Part shown: positions 36,311-45,908 of the stretch, in pieces
Numbering within the stretch: the first letter of the stretch is position 1
How the letters are laid out: each line of letters opens with the position of its first letter
From: ZC4RG20 sp036381515
GTDB taxonomy: Bacteria; Pseudomonadota; Gammaproteobacteria; Steroidobacterales; Rariloculaceae
DNA length: 64,000 bases
Assembly (NCBI GenBank): GCA_036381515.1
Contig: DASVCR010000028.1
Span: 5,786-69,785 of the forward strand
Direction: 5' to 3'
Position numbers and translations under genes: made by a program
The notes under the pieces: generated by a model
What the model was told of the DNA's origin: nothing
The model's input: the letters and a program-made list of their open reading frames with translations, nothing else
The model's database searches: none

Positions 36311-36420
36311 ACGACCGCTGTCGTCATCGAGCTCATCGTCTCCGAGGCTCTTCCGCGGCCGAAGCGCCCTTCCGGTACCGCTGGATCTCCCCGCCCGTTG
36401 TCTCTGTCCGGGAGGATCCG

Positions 36421-38178
36421 ATGGATACCGAGTCGCCGCGCGTGACGACCGGCCCGCTGCCGTCGTCGTCCAAGGTCTACTTCTCCGGAACGCTCCATTC
36501 GCACCTTCGAGTGCCGATGCGGCGGATCGACCTTCATCCGTCCGCCGGCGAGCCGCCGCTCGTCGTGTACGACTCGTCGGGCCCCTACACGGACCCGAAC
36601 GTGGAGATCGACATCGCACGCGGCCTGCCGAAGCTGCGGGCGCCGTGGATCGCCGCGCGCGGCGACGTCGTGCCGTGCGAGCCGCGTGTCGAGAACGCGT
36701 CGGCGTTCCGTCATCGGCCGTTCAAGGCGCTGCCCGGCAAGGCCGTGACGCAGCTCGCCTACGCACGAGCCGGCATCATCACGCCCGAGATGGAGTTCGT
36801 CGCGATCCGCGAGAACGTCGGGCGCGAGCGGCTGCGCGCGGCCGCAGGGCGGGACGGCGAGCCGTGGGGCGCGTCGATCCCGGACTACGTGACGCCCGAG
36901 TTCGTGCGCCGGGAGGTCGCGGCGGGCCGCGCAATCCTTCCTGCCAACGTGAATCACCCGGAGAGCGAACCGATGATCATCGGCCGCAACTTCCTCGTGA
37001 AGATCAACGCGAACATCGGCAACTCCGCCGTGTCGTCGTCGATCGCCGAGGAGGTCGACAAGATGGTCTGGGCGATCCGCTGGGGCGCGGATACCGTGAT
37101 GGATCTGTCGACGGGCAAGAATATCCGCCAGATTCGCGAGTGGATCCTGCGCAATTCGCCGGTGCCGATCGGCACCGTGCCGATCTACGAAGCGCTCGAG
37201 AAGGTCGGCGGCGTGCCGGAGCGGCTCTCGTGGCAAGTCTTCCGCGATACGTTGATCGAGCAGGCGGAGCAGGGCGTCGACTACTTCACGATCCACGCCG
37301 GCGTCCGGCTCGCGCATATCCCGCTGACCGTCGATCGCACGACGGGCATCGTCTCTCGAGGCGGCTCGATCATCGCAAAGTGGTGCCTCGCGCACCACCG
37401 CGAAAGCTTCCTCTACGAGCGCTTCGAGGAGATCTGCGACATCTGCCGCGCCTACGACGTCAGCTTCTCGCTCGGCGACGGCCTCCGACCCGGCTCGATC
37501 GCGGACGCGAACGACGCCGCGCAGTTCGCCGAGCTCGAAACGCTCGGCGAGCTGACCCGCGTCGCATGGGAGAAGGACTGCCAGGTCATGATCGAGGGCC
37601 CAGGGCATGTGCCGATGCACAAGATCAAGGAGAACGTCGACAGGCAGCTCGCGAGCTGCGGCGAAGCGCCGTTCTACACGCTCGGACCGCTCGCGACCGA
37701 CATCGCGCCGGGCTACGACCACATCACGTCCGCGATCGGCGCCGCGATGATCGGCTGGTTCGGCACGGCGATGCTGTGCTACGTCACGCCGAAGGAGCAT
37801 CTAGGGCTGCCGGACCGCAACGACGTGAAGACCGGCGTCATCACGTACAAGCTCGCGGCCCACGCCGCGGATCTCGCGAAGGGTCACCCGGCCGCGCGGG
37901 CGCGGGACGACGCGCTCTCACGCGCGCGCTTCGATTTTCGCTGGGAAGACCAGTTCAACCTTTCGCTCGACCCCGAGACGGCCCGTGACTTCCACGACCT
38001 CACGTTGCCGAAGGAGGCGCACAAGCTCGCGCACTTCTGCTCGATGTGCGGCCCGAGGTTCTGCTCGATGCGGATCTCGCAGGATCTGCGCGACGACGCG
38101 CGGCGGGCAGGCATGCGCGAGATGGCGCAGAAGTTCCGCGAGCGCGGCGAGCTCTACGTTCCGGTCGAACGCAACTGA
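36421..38178 (+). CDS. thiC: Phosphomethylpyrimidine synthase ThiC
   Basis: The 585-residue protein is ThiC, the radical-SAM enzyme that turns aminoimidazole ribotide into HMP-P, the pyrimidine half of thiamine. It shows NVNHPESEPMIIGRNFLVKI, GADTVMDLSTGKNI, the GPGHVPMHKIKENV loop and the terminal cluster motif CSMCGPRFC (CX2CX4C). Length is normal for the family. GGGAGGATCCG precedes ATG 36421, and a TPP riboswitch lies in the leader. thiO follows after 1 bp. Confidence 0.97.
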   Translation: MDTESPRVTTGPLPSSSKVYFSGTLHSHLRVPMRRIDLHPSAGEPPLVVYDSSGPYTDPNVEIDIARGLPKLRAPWIAARGDVVPCEPRVENASAFRHRPFKALPGKAVTQLAYARAGIITPEMEFVAIRENVGRERLRAAAGRDGEPWGASIPDYVTPEFVRREVAAGRAILPANVNHPESEPMIIGRNFLVKINANIGNSAVSSSIAEEVDKMVWAIRWGADTVMDLSTGKNIRQIREWILRNSPVPIGTVPIYEALEKVGGVPERLSWQVFRDTLIEQAEQGVDYFTIHAGVRLAHIPLTVDRTTGIVSRGGSIIAKWCLAHHRESFLYERFEEICDICRAYDVSFSLGDGLRPGSIADANDAAQFAELETLGELTRVAWEKDCQVMIEGPGHVPMHKIKENVDRQLASCGEAPFYTLGPLATDIAPGYDHITSAIGAAMIGWFGTAMLCYVTPKEHLGLPDRNDVKTGVITYKLAAHAADLAKGHPAARARDDALSRARFDFRWEDQFNLSLDPETARDFHDLTLPKEAHKLAHFCSMCGPRFCSMRISQDLRDDARRAGMREMAQKFRERGELYVPVERN

Positions 38179-38179
38179 C

Positions 38180-39202
38180 ATGCGCGTCACGGTGATCGGC
38201 GCGGGCGTCGCGGGACTCTGCTGCGCCGTCGAGCTCGCGGAACGGGGCGCGGACGTCGAGGTGCTCGAGCGGACGGCGCTTCTCGGCGGGTCGGCGGCCT
38301 CGTGGCTCGCGGGCGGCATGCTCGCGCCGTGGTGCGAGCGCGAGCATGCGGCGCCGATCGTCGCGGCGCTCGGCGAAGAGTCGATCGATTGGTGGGCCGG
38401 GCATTTCCCCGCGACGCACCGCATGGGCACGCTCGTCGTTGCGCACGGCCGCGATGCGCCGGACCTCCGTGCCTTCGCGCGGCGAACGGAGCGCTACGAG
38501 TGGCTCGATGCGCACGCCCTCGGCGAGCTCGAGCCCGATCTCGGCGAGCGCTTCCGCAGCGCGCTCTACTTTCCCACGGAGGCGCACCTCGATCCGCGCG
38601 CCGCGCTCGCGGCGCTCGTCGCGATGCTCGAGTCACGCGCCGCGTCGGTGCGGTTCGGCCATCACGCGGAGCCGGACGATATCGGAGACCGTGCCGTCGT
38701 CGACTGCCGCGGGCTCGGGGCACGGTCGGCGCTGCCGGATCTGCGCGGCGTCAGAGGCGAGATGCTGCTGCTACGCACCCACGAGGTCACGCTGCGCCGG
38801 CCGGTGCGTGTCCTGCATCCGCGCATGCCCGTCTACGTCGTGCCCCGCGGCGACGGGCTCTACATGGTCGGCGCGACGATGATCGAGAGCGACGCGCCGG
38901 CCGGGATCACCGCACGCTCGATGTTCGAGCTGCTCGGCGCCGCCTATGCGCTCCACCCCGCGTTCGGTGAAGCGGAGATCGTCGAGACCGGCGTGGGCAT
39001 ACGGCCGGCGTTGCCCGACAACGTGCCGATGATCAGGGCGGCCGATCCGGTGCGTGACGATCGGCTGCACGTCAACGGCTTCTATCGGCACGGCTTCCTG
39101 CTCGCGCCCGCGCTCGCACGCCGCGCGGCGGATTGGCTGCTCGAAGGACGCATTCATCCGGAGGTGTGGGATGAGAATCATCGTGAACGGCGAATCGCAT
39201 GA
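38180..39202 (+). CDS. thiO: Glycine oxidase ThiO
   Basis: The 340-residue protein is an FAD-dependent DadA-like oxidase with the dinucleotide motif TVIGAGVAGLCCAVELAERG at its N-terminus and a C-terminal GVGIRPALPDNVPMI and VNGFYRHGFLLAPAL block. In the thi operon it oxidises glycine to the imine glycine used by ThiG. It starts 2 nt after the thiC stop and overlaps the thiS start by 32 bp, so the genes are tightly coupled. Confidence 0.93.
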   Translation: MRVTVIGAGVAGLCCAVELAERGADVEVLERTALLGGSAASWLAGGMLAPWCEREHAAPIVAALGEESIDWWAGHFPATHRMGTLVVAHGRDAPDLRAFARRTERYEWLDAHALGELEPDLGERFRSALYFPTEAHLDPRAALAALVAMLESRAASVRFGHHAEPDDIGDRAVVDCRGLGARSALPDLRGVRGEMLLLRTHEVTLRRPVRVLHPRMPVYVVPRGDGLYMVGATMIESDAPAGITARSMFELLGAAYALHPAFGEAEIVETGVGIRPALPDNVPMIRAADPVRDDRLHVNGFYRHGFLLAPALARRAADWLLEGRIHPEVWDENHRERRIA

Positions 39203-39368
39203 CACCGACGCCGGCACGGTCTCGGCGGTGCTCGCCGAGCTCGGACTCGACGGCGCGATCGTCGCAACGGCGTTGAACGGCGAGTTCGTGCCGAAGTCGC
39301 GGCGCCCGGAGACGGTAGTCGCGGAAGGTGACCATCTCGACGTGCTCGCGCCGATGCAGGGAGGGTAA
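39171..39368 (+). CDS. thiS: Sulfur carrier protein ThiS
   Basis: The 65-residue ubiquitin-like protein begins MRIIVNGESHDTDAG and ends with the essential diglycine (APMQGG), which carries the sulfur as a thiocarboxylate for thiazole formation. GGAGG precedes ATG 39171 inside the thiO reading frame. No thiF or moeB-like adenylating gene is seen in the window, so activation must come from elsewhere. Confidence 0.93.
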   Translation: MRIIVNGESHDTDAGTVSAVLAELGLDGAIVATALNGEFVPKSRRPETVVAEGDHLDVLAPMQGG

Positions 39369-39372
39369 GGCG

Positions 39373-40146
39373 ATGGTCACGTTCTACGGCGTCGAGCTCG
39401 GGTCGCGGCTGATACTCGGCACGGCCCGTTATCCGTCGCCCGCGATGCTGGTTGAAGCGATCCGAGCGTCCGGCGCCGAGGTCGTCACGGTCTCGCTGCG
39501 GCGCGAATCGGGCGGCGAGCGGGCCGGGCAGGCGTTCTGGTCGCTGATCGCGTCGCTCGGCGTGCGGGTGCTGCCGAACACGGCGGGCTGCCGCACCGTG
39601 AAGGAAGCCGTAACGACCGCGCAGATGGCTCGCGAGGTCTTCGACACGACGTGGATCAAGCTCGAGGTCATCGGCGAGGACGACACGCTTCAGCCGGACG
39701 TCTTCGGGCTCGTCGACGCCGCGCGGATTCTCACGGCCGAAGGGTTCGACGTCTTCCCGTACACGACGGAGGACCTGGTCGTCGCCGATCGGCTGATCGA
39801 TGCGGGCTGCCGCGTGCTGATGCCGTGGGGCGCGCCGATCGGCTCCGGCAAGGGGCTGAACAATCCGTTCGGCCTGCGGGCGCTGCGTGCGCATTTTCCG
39901 GACATCCCGCTCGTCGTCGACGCCGGCATCGGCCTGCCGTCGCACGCCGCGCACGCGATGGAGCTCGGCTACGACGCGGTGCTGCTGAACACGGCCGTCG
40001 CCGAGGCAAGCGATCCCGTGCGGATGGCCGCCGCGTTCGCCAAGGCGGTCGATGCCGGCGCGATTGCGTACGCGGCGGGGCCGATGGAGCCGCGCGACAT
40101 GGCGATGCCGTCGACGCCGCTCGCCGGCATGGCGGTGCTGTCGTGA
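39373..40146 (+). CDS. thiG: Thiazole synthase ThiG
   Basis: The 257-residue TIM-barrel protein has the Schiff-base lysine K96 in TTWIKLEVIGED, and the VVDAGIGLPSHAAHAMELG and GAPIGSGKGLNN segments of ThiG. It builds the thiazole phosphate from the ThiO product, DXP and ThiS-carried sulfur. It starts 4 bp after thiS. Its last codons lie in a 20-bp tandem duplication. Confidence 0.95.
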   Translation: MVTFYGVELGSRLILGTARYPSPAMLVEAIRASGAEVVTVSLRRESGGERAGQAFWSLIASLGVRVLPNTAGCRTVKEAVTTAQMAREVFDTTWIKLEVIGEDDTLQPDVFGLVDAARILTAEGFDVFPYTTEDLVVADRLIDAGCRVLMPWGAPIGSGKGLNNPFGLRALRAHFPDIPLVVDAGIGLPSHAAHAMELGYDAVLLNTAVAEASDPVRMAAAFAKAVDAGAIAYAAGPMEPRDMAMPSTPLAGMAVLS

Positions 40147-40171
40147 ACGCGGCGGTGCTGCCGTGAACGCG
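40132..40171 (+). repeat. 20-bp tandem duplication across the thiG/thiE junction
   Basis: Two 20-bp units, 40132-40151 and 40152-40171, differ at one base (GCGGTGCTGTCGTGAACGCG and GCGGTGCTGCCGTGAACGCG). The first contains the thiG stop and a GTGA overlap; the second repeats the same signal and supplies the GTG start of thiE. Because 20 is not a multiple of 3, the first GTG is out of frame with thiE and would give only a 7-codon peptide. Confidence 0.85.
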
Positions 40172-40780
40172 AACCACGCGCTCCCGCGCTTCTATCCGAT
40201 CGTCGAGAGCGCCGAGTGGGTCGAGCGCCTCGTCTCGTGCCGCGCGCGGCTGATCCAGCTGCGGATCAAGGATCGCGCGGAGGCGCACGTCCGCACCGAG
40301 GTTCGCGCGGCGCTCGAGGCGTGCCGACGCCGCGGCGCGACGCTCGTCGTCAACGACTACTGGCGGATCGCGATCGACGAAGGCTGCAGCTTCGTCCATC
40401 TCGGCCAGGGCGACCTCGAAGGCGCCGACGTCCCGGCGATTCGCGACACAGGCATCAGGATCGGCGTCAGCACGCACGATCACGCGGAGCTCGAGCGCGC
40501 GTTGACCATCGAGCCGGACTACGTCGCGCTCGGACCGATCTTTCCGACCGTGCTGAAGGCGATGCCGTGGGCGCCGCAGGGCCTCGAGCGGATCGGCGAA
40601 TGGAAACGGCGGATCGGACGCATACCGCTGGTCGCGATCGGCGGACTGACGCCCGAGCGCGCGCTCGCGGCGCTCGCTGCCGGCGCCGATGCCGCGGCCG
40701 TCGTCACGGACATCGTCCGCCACCCGGAGCCCGAAGCACGCGCGCGGGAGTGGGCGGCCGCGCTGGAAACGCAGTCCTAG
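40163..40780 (+). CDS. thiE: Thiamine phosphate synthase ThiE
   Basis: The 205-residue TIM-barrel protein has RLIQLRIKDRAE, LVVNDYWRIAIDEG, FVHLGQGDLEGAD, DYVALGPIFPTVLKA and VAIGGLTPERA, all ThiE hallmarks. It joins HMP-PP and thiazole phosphate to make thiamine phosphate. The start is GTG 40163, the in-frame one of two duplicated GTGA sites. The usual S/T-rich loop TKxxxxA reads PTVLKAMPWAPQG. Confidence 0.93.
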   Translation: MNANHALPRFYPIVESAEWVERLVSCRARLIQLRIKDRAEAHVRTEVRAALEACRRRGATLVVNDYWRIAIDEGCSFVHLGQGDLEGADVPAIRDTGIRIGVSTHDHAELERALTIEPDYVALGPIFPTVLKAMPWAPQGLERIGEWKRRIGRIPLVAIGGLTPERALAALAAGADAAAVVTDIVRHPEPEARAREWAAALETQS

Positions 40781-40861
40781 CGGCTTCGTTCGACGCAGGT
40801 GCAATGGGGCCCGAAGCGGCTGCGAATAGCGTGAATCCACTGCGATGAACGTGAATGCAAC

Positions 40862-41701
40862 ATGTCGGCGGCTGACGCGGAAAGCGAGCGAACGGTGACG
40901 CTCGATTGCGCACCCGCGGCCGTACTCGCGATCGGCGGGACCGACTCGAGCGGCGGCGCAGGGCTCACGCGCGACGCCGAGATGCTCGCCGAATGCGGCG
41001 TCGCGGGCACGTTCGTCGTGACGGCCGTAACCGCCCAGTGCGACGCGCGCGTGCTCGCGGTGCAGTCGATGTCGCCTCGGATCGTGCGCGAGCAGATCCG
41101 CGCCGCGTTCGAAACGCACGCGGTGCGCGCGGTCAAGATCGGCATGCTAGGCACACGCGACGTCATCGAAGCGGTCGCCGACGCGCTCCCTTCCCGCGAC
41201 GGGCCGCCGATCGTCCTCGACCCCGTGCTCGCCGCATCGAGCGGCGGTGCGCTGCTCGAGGCGGATGCGCTCGATGCGCTGCGCGCGACGCTGCTGCCGC
41301 GCGCGGCGCTGATCACGCCGAACTTGTCGGAAGCGGCGAGCCTGCTTCGCGAGGGCGAGGCGCAGGACGAGGCCGGGATGACGGCGCAGGCCGTGCGGCT
41401 TCGGCAACACGGCCCTGGCGCGGTGCTGCTGAAGGGTGGACATGCCGACGGCACGGTCTCGGTCGACGTGCTCGTCGGAGGCGGCGTCGACATCGAGCGG
41501 CTCTCGTCGCCGCGCGTCGCCGTGCGGATGCGCGGCACCGGCTGCATGCTGGCGTCGGCGATCGCCGCGGGTCTCACGCTCGGGATGCCGCTTGCCGAGG
41601 CATGCCGCTTCGGTAAGCGCCGTATCGACTCGCGGCTCGCGCGAGCGTGCCGCGTGGGCAGCGACGGGCGCGGGGCTCACATCTTGCATTCGCGGCGCTA
41701 A
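40862..41701 (+). CDS. thiD: Hydroxymethylpyrimidine kinase ThiD
   Basis: The 279-residue protein is a ribokinase-like HMP/HMP-P kinase. It has AIGGTDSSGGAGLTRDAEM, the HMP-binding TAVTAQ, VKIGMLGTRDVIEA, LDPVLAASSGG and the nucleotide-site RGTGCMLASAIAA. It makes HMP-PP for ThiE and closes the operon. The start codon lacks a strong ribosome site; no in-frame alternative is better. The C-terminal 30 residues are slightly longer and more basic than usual. Confidence 0.92.
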   Translation: MSAADAESERTVTLDCAPAAVLAIGGTDSSGGAGLTRDAEMLAECGVAGTFVVTAVTAQCDARVLAVQSMSPRIVREQIRAAFETHAVRAVKIGMLGTRDVIEAVADALPSRDGPPIVLDPVLAASSGGALLEADALDALRATLLPRAALITPNLSEAASLLREGEAQDEAGMTAQAVRLRQHGPGAVLLKGGHADGTVSVDVLVGGGVDIERLSSPRVAVRMRGTGCMLASAIAAGLTLGMPLAEACRFGKRRIDSRLARACRVGSDGRGAHILHSRR

Positions 41702-41799
41702 CATCTCGCATTGGCGCCGACGGCCGTCGATGGCGTCCGATCTCGTCCGTCAGGCCGCTCGGCATGTAGACCGGTCGACGCAACCTCGGAAGGTGCACG

Positions 41800-42348
41800 A
41801 TGGCTGATTGGACATCGCCCAACGGAGTGACGATCGAGTGCCGCAAGGGCGACGTCACCGCCCAGCCGGATATCGACGTAGTCGTCAACGCCGCGAACGC
41901 GGAGCTGCGACCAGGGGGCGGAGTCGCCGGCGCAATTCATCGAGCCGCGGGACCCGGCCTCGACCGCGAGTGCCGCGCGCTCGCGCCCATTCGGCCGGGT
42001 GAAGCGGTGATCACCGGCGCGCACAACCTGCCGAACAAATGGGTCGTGCACTGCCTCGGCCCGGTATACGGCCGCGACGAGCCCGCGGATCGGCTATTGT
42101 CGTCCTGCTATAGGAACGCGCTGCTGCTTGCGGAGAAGAAGGGCAGCGGCTCCATCGCATTTCCGGCGATTTCCACCGGAGTGTTCGGCTATCCGGTCGA
42201 GCCGGCGGCTCGAGTGGCCATCGAGACGGTTCTGCAGACGCTGCCGCAGCTTTCCGCGGTTCGGAAGATCCGGTTCGTCCTGTTCTCCGACGCCGACCTG
42301 CGGATCCATGAGCAAGTTCTGAGTTTGCTCACGGCAGAGCGTCGTTGA
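41800..42348 (+). CDS. Macro-domain protein (ADP-ribose deacylase-like)
   Basis: The 182-residue protein is a stand-alone macro domain of the YmdB type, with DVVVNAANAELRPGGGVAGAIHRAAG and AFPAISTGVFGYPVEPAARVAI. It should bind ADP-ribose and probably removes O-acetyl- or ADP-ribose modifications. GGAAGGTGCACG precedes ATG 41800. It follows thiD by about 100 bp and may be a separate transcription unit. Confidence 0.93.
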   Translation: MADWTSPNGVTIECRKGDVTAQPDIDVVVNAANAELRPGGGVAGAIHRAAGPGLDRECRALAPIRPGEAVITGAHNLPNKWVVHCLGPVYGRDEPADRLLSSCYRNALLLAEKKGSGSIAFPAISTGVFGYPVEPAARVAIETVLQTLPQLSAVRKIRFVLFSDADLRIHEQVLSLLTAERR

Positions 42349-42423
42349 TCACGGCCGCCGCGCCGTGTGCACGGAGCGAGTCGAAGGTACGACGGGCGAC
42401 CGACGCCGAAGGGAAAGGGCTCG

Positions 42424-42891
42424 CTAGATCCACCGCCGCACGCGCGCGCAATACGCGTCGTACTCCTCGCCGAACGTCTGCTTCATGCTGCGCTCTTCGA
42501 ACGGAATGATCACGAAGTTCTGCAGCACGAACAGCACCACGGGCACGATCCACATCACCCATGTGCCGAAGACGAGCGCGGCGCCTAACGCTATCCCGAG
42601 CGAGCCGAGGTACATCGGATTGCGCGACCACCGGAACGGGCCGCTCGTGACGAACGCCGGGTGCACGGTCGACGAAGGCCGAATCTCCGCGCGGTGCTGG
42701 CGGAACGTCAAGACCGCCCACCCGGACCACAGGAAACCGGCGACGAAGACCACGATGCCGACCGTCCGCTGCTGCAAGACGGGCGAAAGCTCGAGGAGCT
42801 GGCCGATCACGAGCGCAGCGACGATCAGGCCGATGAGCCAGATCGGCGTCGCAATGCGGACGATGACGGAGGGCTTGTCGGGATTGGTCAT
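42424..42891 (-). CDS. Isoprenylcysteine carboxyl methyltransferase-family membrane protein
   Basis: The 155-residue protein has four or five hydrophobic segments and the ICMT/phospholipid-methyltransferase motif: TSGPFRWSRNPMYLGSLGIA followed by EERSMKQTFGEEYDAYCARV. These integral membrane enzymes methylate small or lipid substrates with SAM; bacterial substrates are mostly unknown. It is convergent with the macro-domain gene. Confidence 0.88.
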   Translation of the reverse strand: MTNPDKPSVIVRIATPIWLIGLIVAALVIGQLLELSPVLQQRTVGIVVFVAGFLWSGWAVLTFRQHRAEIRPSSTVHPAFVTSGPFRWSRNPMYLGSLGIALGAALVFGTWVMWIVPVVLFVLQNFVIIPFEERSMKQTFGEEYDAYCARVRRWI

Positions 42892-43037
42892 GGATTCGCG
42901 CCTCGCTCGCCCGAAGCATAGCTCGCGAGCGCCGCTCGTTCACGTCCGTTCGGCCCCAAGAAGCGGAAAGCCCTCGGGCAGTTCACCGCCGCTGGTTATC
43001 GTCGGGTCCTGTTGGTGTCTCGGGGATCGACGGCCGA

Positions 43038-45578
43038 CTACTCGTACCTCAGCACGGCTATCGGCTCGACGCGGGACGCACGCCGCGCGGGAATGTAAGC
43101 CGCTGCGATCGTGACCGCCGCAAGCATGCCGGCCGCGGCCGCGAGCGCGACGGGATCCGCGGCCTCGACGCCGAACAGGAAGCTTCGCGCCGCACGCCCG
43201 AGCGTGACCGCTGCGACGGTTCCGAGCACGACGCCGATGACGGCCATTCCGGCGACCTGCCGCAACACCATGCCGCGAATGCGGCCGGCCGGCGCGCCGA
43301 GCGCGAAGCGCAGACCGATCTCTCGCGACCGCTGAGCGACCGAGTACGCAAGCACGCCGTAGAGCCCGAGCGCCGCAAGAGCGGTAGCGAGCAGGGCGAA
43401 TGCCGTCGAGGTTCTCGTGAAGAAGCGCACGACCGCGGTGCTCTCGCGGAATTGCTCCTCCATCGTCTGCAGATTCGTGATCGGTCGGGTCGGATCTACG
43501 CGAGTGACGGCGTCACGGACGGCGTTTACGAGCTCCGCTGTCGGCCGGGCGCTACGCACATAAAACGTTGCAGGGCCGGCCCAAAAGCTCCCGGGGACGG
43601 ACTGCATGAAGAGCTGCGGCTCGACGTCGTTGGTGACGCTGCCGAACCTCATGTCGTCGACGACGCCGACGACGTCGAACTGGAAACCCGCGGTCACGCT
43701 TCGCCCGACCAGGCCCTCCGGGGACAAACCGAAACGCTCCGCGAATCGTCGATTGACGATTACCCCTCGAGGGCTGTTCGCGTCGGCGAAATCAAGCCCC
43801 GCGAGCAGGTCGATTCCGAACGTCCGAAAGAAGTCCGCGCTGACCATCTCGATGGACGTCGGAACCTGGGCCTGCGCGCCGTCGACGGTCGCCTGGTATA
43901 TCACGCCGCCCTGGAGAGAAAGCACCGGACGCGAATTCGTCCACGCCACGGAAGACACCCCGGGGATCGCCTCGAGCGCTTCCGCGATCGGCAGCAGCGA
44001 GGTGACGTCCGTGCCCACCGCATTGTTCGCGGGCGACAGGGTGAACATGACGATTGAGCTGATATCGGCGCCGAGATCGACGCGCGCAATGTTCGCGAGA
44101 CTCTGTGCGAAGACGCCCACCATCGCGAGCATCGCCGTCGACAGCGCGACCTGCACGGTCGCGACGGCGGCCCGGAACCGCGCGACGCCCTTCGGCAGCG
44201 TCTGCCTCGCACCGTGCGAGTGTAGCGTCTTCGCGGGCTCGACCCGTATCAGGCGCCGGACCGGAAGGAGCCCGACGGCGAGCGCCGATCCCACCGCGAC
44301 GACGATCGCGAGGAGCGCCGCGGCACCGCTCATGCCCGCGTCGGAGGCGGTTTCGGGCATGCCCGGCACTCGGCTCGCCACGCGGAGCAACAGCGCCGCG
44401 ATCGGCAGGCTCAGCAGGGCGGCGGGCAGCGCGAGGACGAGCGACTCGGCGAACAGCAGCGAAGAGAGCCGCGTGCGGGTCGCCCCCAGCGAAGCGCGCA
44501 CCGCCATCTCGCCGCTTCGCGCCGTGGCTCGGAGCAGAATGAGCCCCGCGACGTTGGCGCAGCAGAGAAGCAGCACGAAGGCGCTCGCGGCCAGGAGCAG
44601 CATGACGCTGACGCGCGCCGGGAACAGTATCTGGTCGTTGGTCTGCCCTCGTGCGCCGGGCTCGAGCAACAGCGCTCTCGTGCGAAACGCGTCGAGCTCC
44701 TGCTCGGTGGCGCCGATCGCGAGCGGCGCTTCGACGTCGCTCAGGATCGCACGGAAAAGCGTGTTCATCGCGACGGCCGCCCCTTCGCGAGTGACGCCCG
44801 GCTTCAGGCGCGCGAAGACGTGGACCCAGAAATAGTCGCGGCGGTCATGATTCGGAATCGCGCTCGCCGCCGAGATGTCGGAGACGCCGCTGCTCGAGAA
44901 CGTGAACGAGATCGAGATCGGCACGAAGACGTTCGCGCGCGCGCTGACCGCCGTGCCGTGAAAGCCGGGCGGTGCGACGCCGACGATCGTCAACGGCACA
45001 TCGTTGACGGTGAGCGTCCGCCCGAGAACGCCGGGATCGCCGCCGAACTCGCTCTGCCAATACGCATGGCTCAGCACGACGGATTGGGCCTGGCCGTCGA
45101 CCCGATCGTCCTCGGGCCCGAGCAGTCGACCGAGCGCGGGCTGCAGGCCGAGCACCGAGAAATAGCTTCCCGAGACGAGCGCGCCCGTCGCGAAGCGTGC
45201 ACTGTCTTCGGTCGACAGGCGTGCCTCGAAGAACGTATGCGCCGCAAGACCGACGAACGGCTCCTGCTCGCGTTCGAGGTCGCGAAACATCGGGTAGCTG
45301 AAGAGCGTTTCCGGTCCGCCTGCCGCCGACGTGCGGAAGATCGGCAGCAAATTCGGATCCATCTGGGGCTGCGGCCGCTGCGAGTCGTTCAGATTGACGA
45401 GCCGTTCCGGCTCCGGGACGGAGAGCGGACGCAGCAAAATATGCTGCGCCAGAGAGAAGATTGCGACGTTCGCGCCGATACCGAGCGCGAGCGTCAGCAT
45501 GACGACGGTGGCGAACGTCGGGCGGCTGAGGACGGCTCGGGCGCCATGCCGAATGTCGGCGAGGAGGTTCTCGATCAT
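43038..45578 (-). CDS. ADOP-type ABC permease
   Basis: From ATG 45578 the 846-residue protein has the ADOP layout. An N-terminal helix (VVMLTLALGIGANVAIFSLA) is followed by a MacB-type periplasmic domain, an FtsX module (ATARSGEMAVRASLGATRTR), a second periplasmic domain and a C-terminal FtsX module (QRSREIGLRFALGAPAGRI, ending RVEPIAVLRYE). These orphan permeases have no adjacent ATPase and their role is unclear. GGAAAGCGACTGCA precedes this start. It lies downstream of, and in the same direction as, the ankyrin/DUF1552/DUF1592 block. Confidence 0.9.
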   Translation of the reverse strand: MIENLLADIRHGARAVLSRPTFATVVMLTLALGIGANVAIFSLAQHILLRPLSVPEPERLVNLNDSQRPQPQMDPNLLPIFRTSAAGGPETLFSYPMFRDLEREQEPFVGLAAHTFFEARLSTEDSARFATGALVSGSYFSVLGLQPALGRLLGPEDDRVDGQAQSVVLSHAYWQSEFGGDPGVLGRTLTVNDVPLTIVGVAPPGFHGTAVSARANVFVPISISFTFSSSGVSDISAASAIPNHDRRDYFWVHVFARLKPGVTREGAAVAMNTLFRAILSDVEAPLAIGATEQELDAFRTRALLLEPGARGQTNDQILFPARVSVMLLLAASAFVLLLCCANVAGLILLRATARSGEMAVRASLGATRTRLSSLLFAESLVLALPAALLSLPIAALLLRVASRVPGMPETASDAGMSGAAALLAIVVAVGSALAVGLLPVRRLIRVEPAKTLHSHGARQTLPKGVARFRAAVATVQVALSTAMLAMVGVFAQSLANIARVDLGADISSIVMFTLSPANNAVGTDVTSLLPIAEALEAIPGVSSVAWTNSRPVLSLQGGVIYQATVDGAQAQVPTSIEMVSADFFRTFGIDLLAGLDFADANSPRGVIVNRRFAERFGLSPEGLVGRSVTAGFQFDVVGVVDDMRFGSVTNDVEPQLFMQSVPGSFWAGPATFYVRSARPTAELVNAVRDAVTRVDPTRPITNLQTMEEQFRESTAVVRFFTRTSTAFALLATALAALGLYGVLAYSVAQRSREIGLRFALGAPAGRIRGMVLRQVAGMAVIGVVLGTVAAVTLGRAARSFLFGVEAADPVALAAAAGMLAAVTIAAAYIPARRASRVEPIAVLRYE

Positions 45579-45908
45579 TGCAGTCGCTTTCCATTGATTA
45601 CCGTGCATCGACGAGCCGCCCCGGCGGTCGCCTGTTCCTGGCACGGCACGGCCTGCGGGTCGCTATGCGCTCCCCGTGCCTGCGCGGCCCAAGCGGCTCA
45701 AGGAGCTGTTTCGCAATACAAATGTGGACTGCAGGGGCACCGAAGCCGCGGTGCTGCGGTGCCGATATCGGACACGAGGTTCCGCAAGTGGGACGGTATT
45801 TCGCCGCTCGGGCGCCCCACGCGGGGGCGGTAGGGTAGCGATGCACGCCGACGCCGCGGCGCCGCGTCGGTCGCGCAACGATCGCGCCGAGGAGCCTGAC
45901 GAACGTCG
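45579..45908. other. Gap between ADOP permease and ankyrin gene
   Basis: This 330-bp region reads no convincing gene. It contains GGCACCG (45736-45742) and CGGTGCC (45757-45763), a 7-bp dyad that could be a weak terminator for the minus-strand block upstream. It should also hold the promoter of the ADOP gene if that is separate; no consensus was found. Confidence 0.4.
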
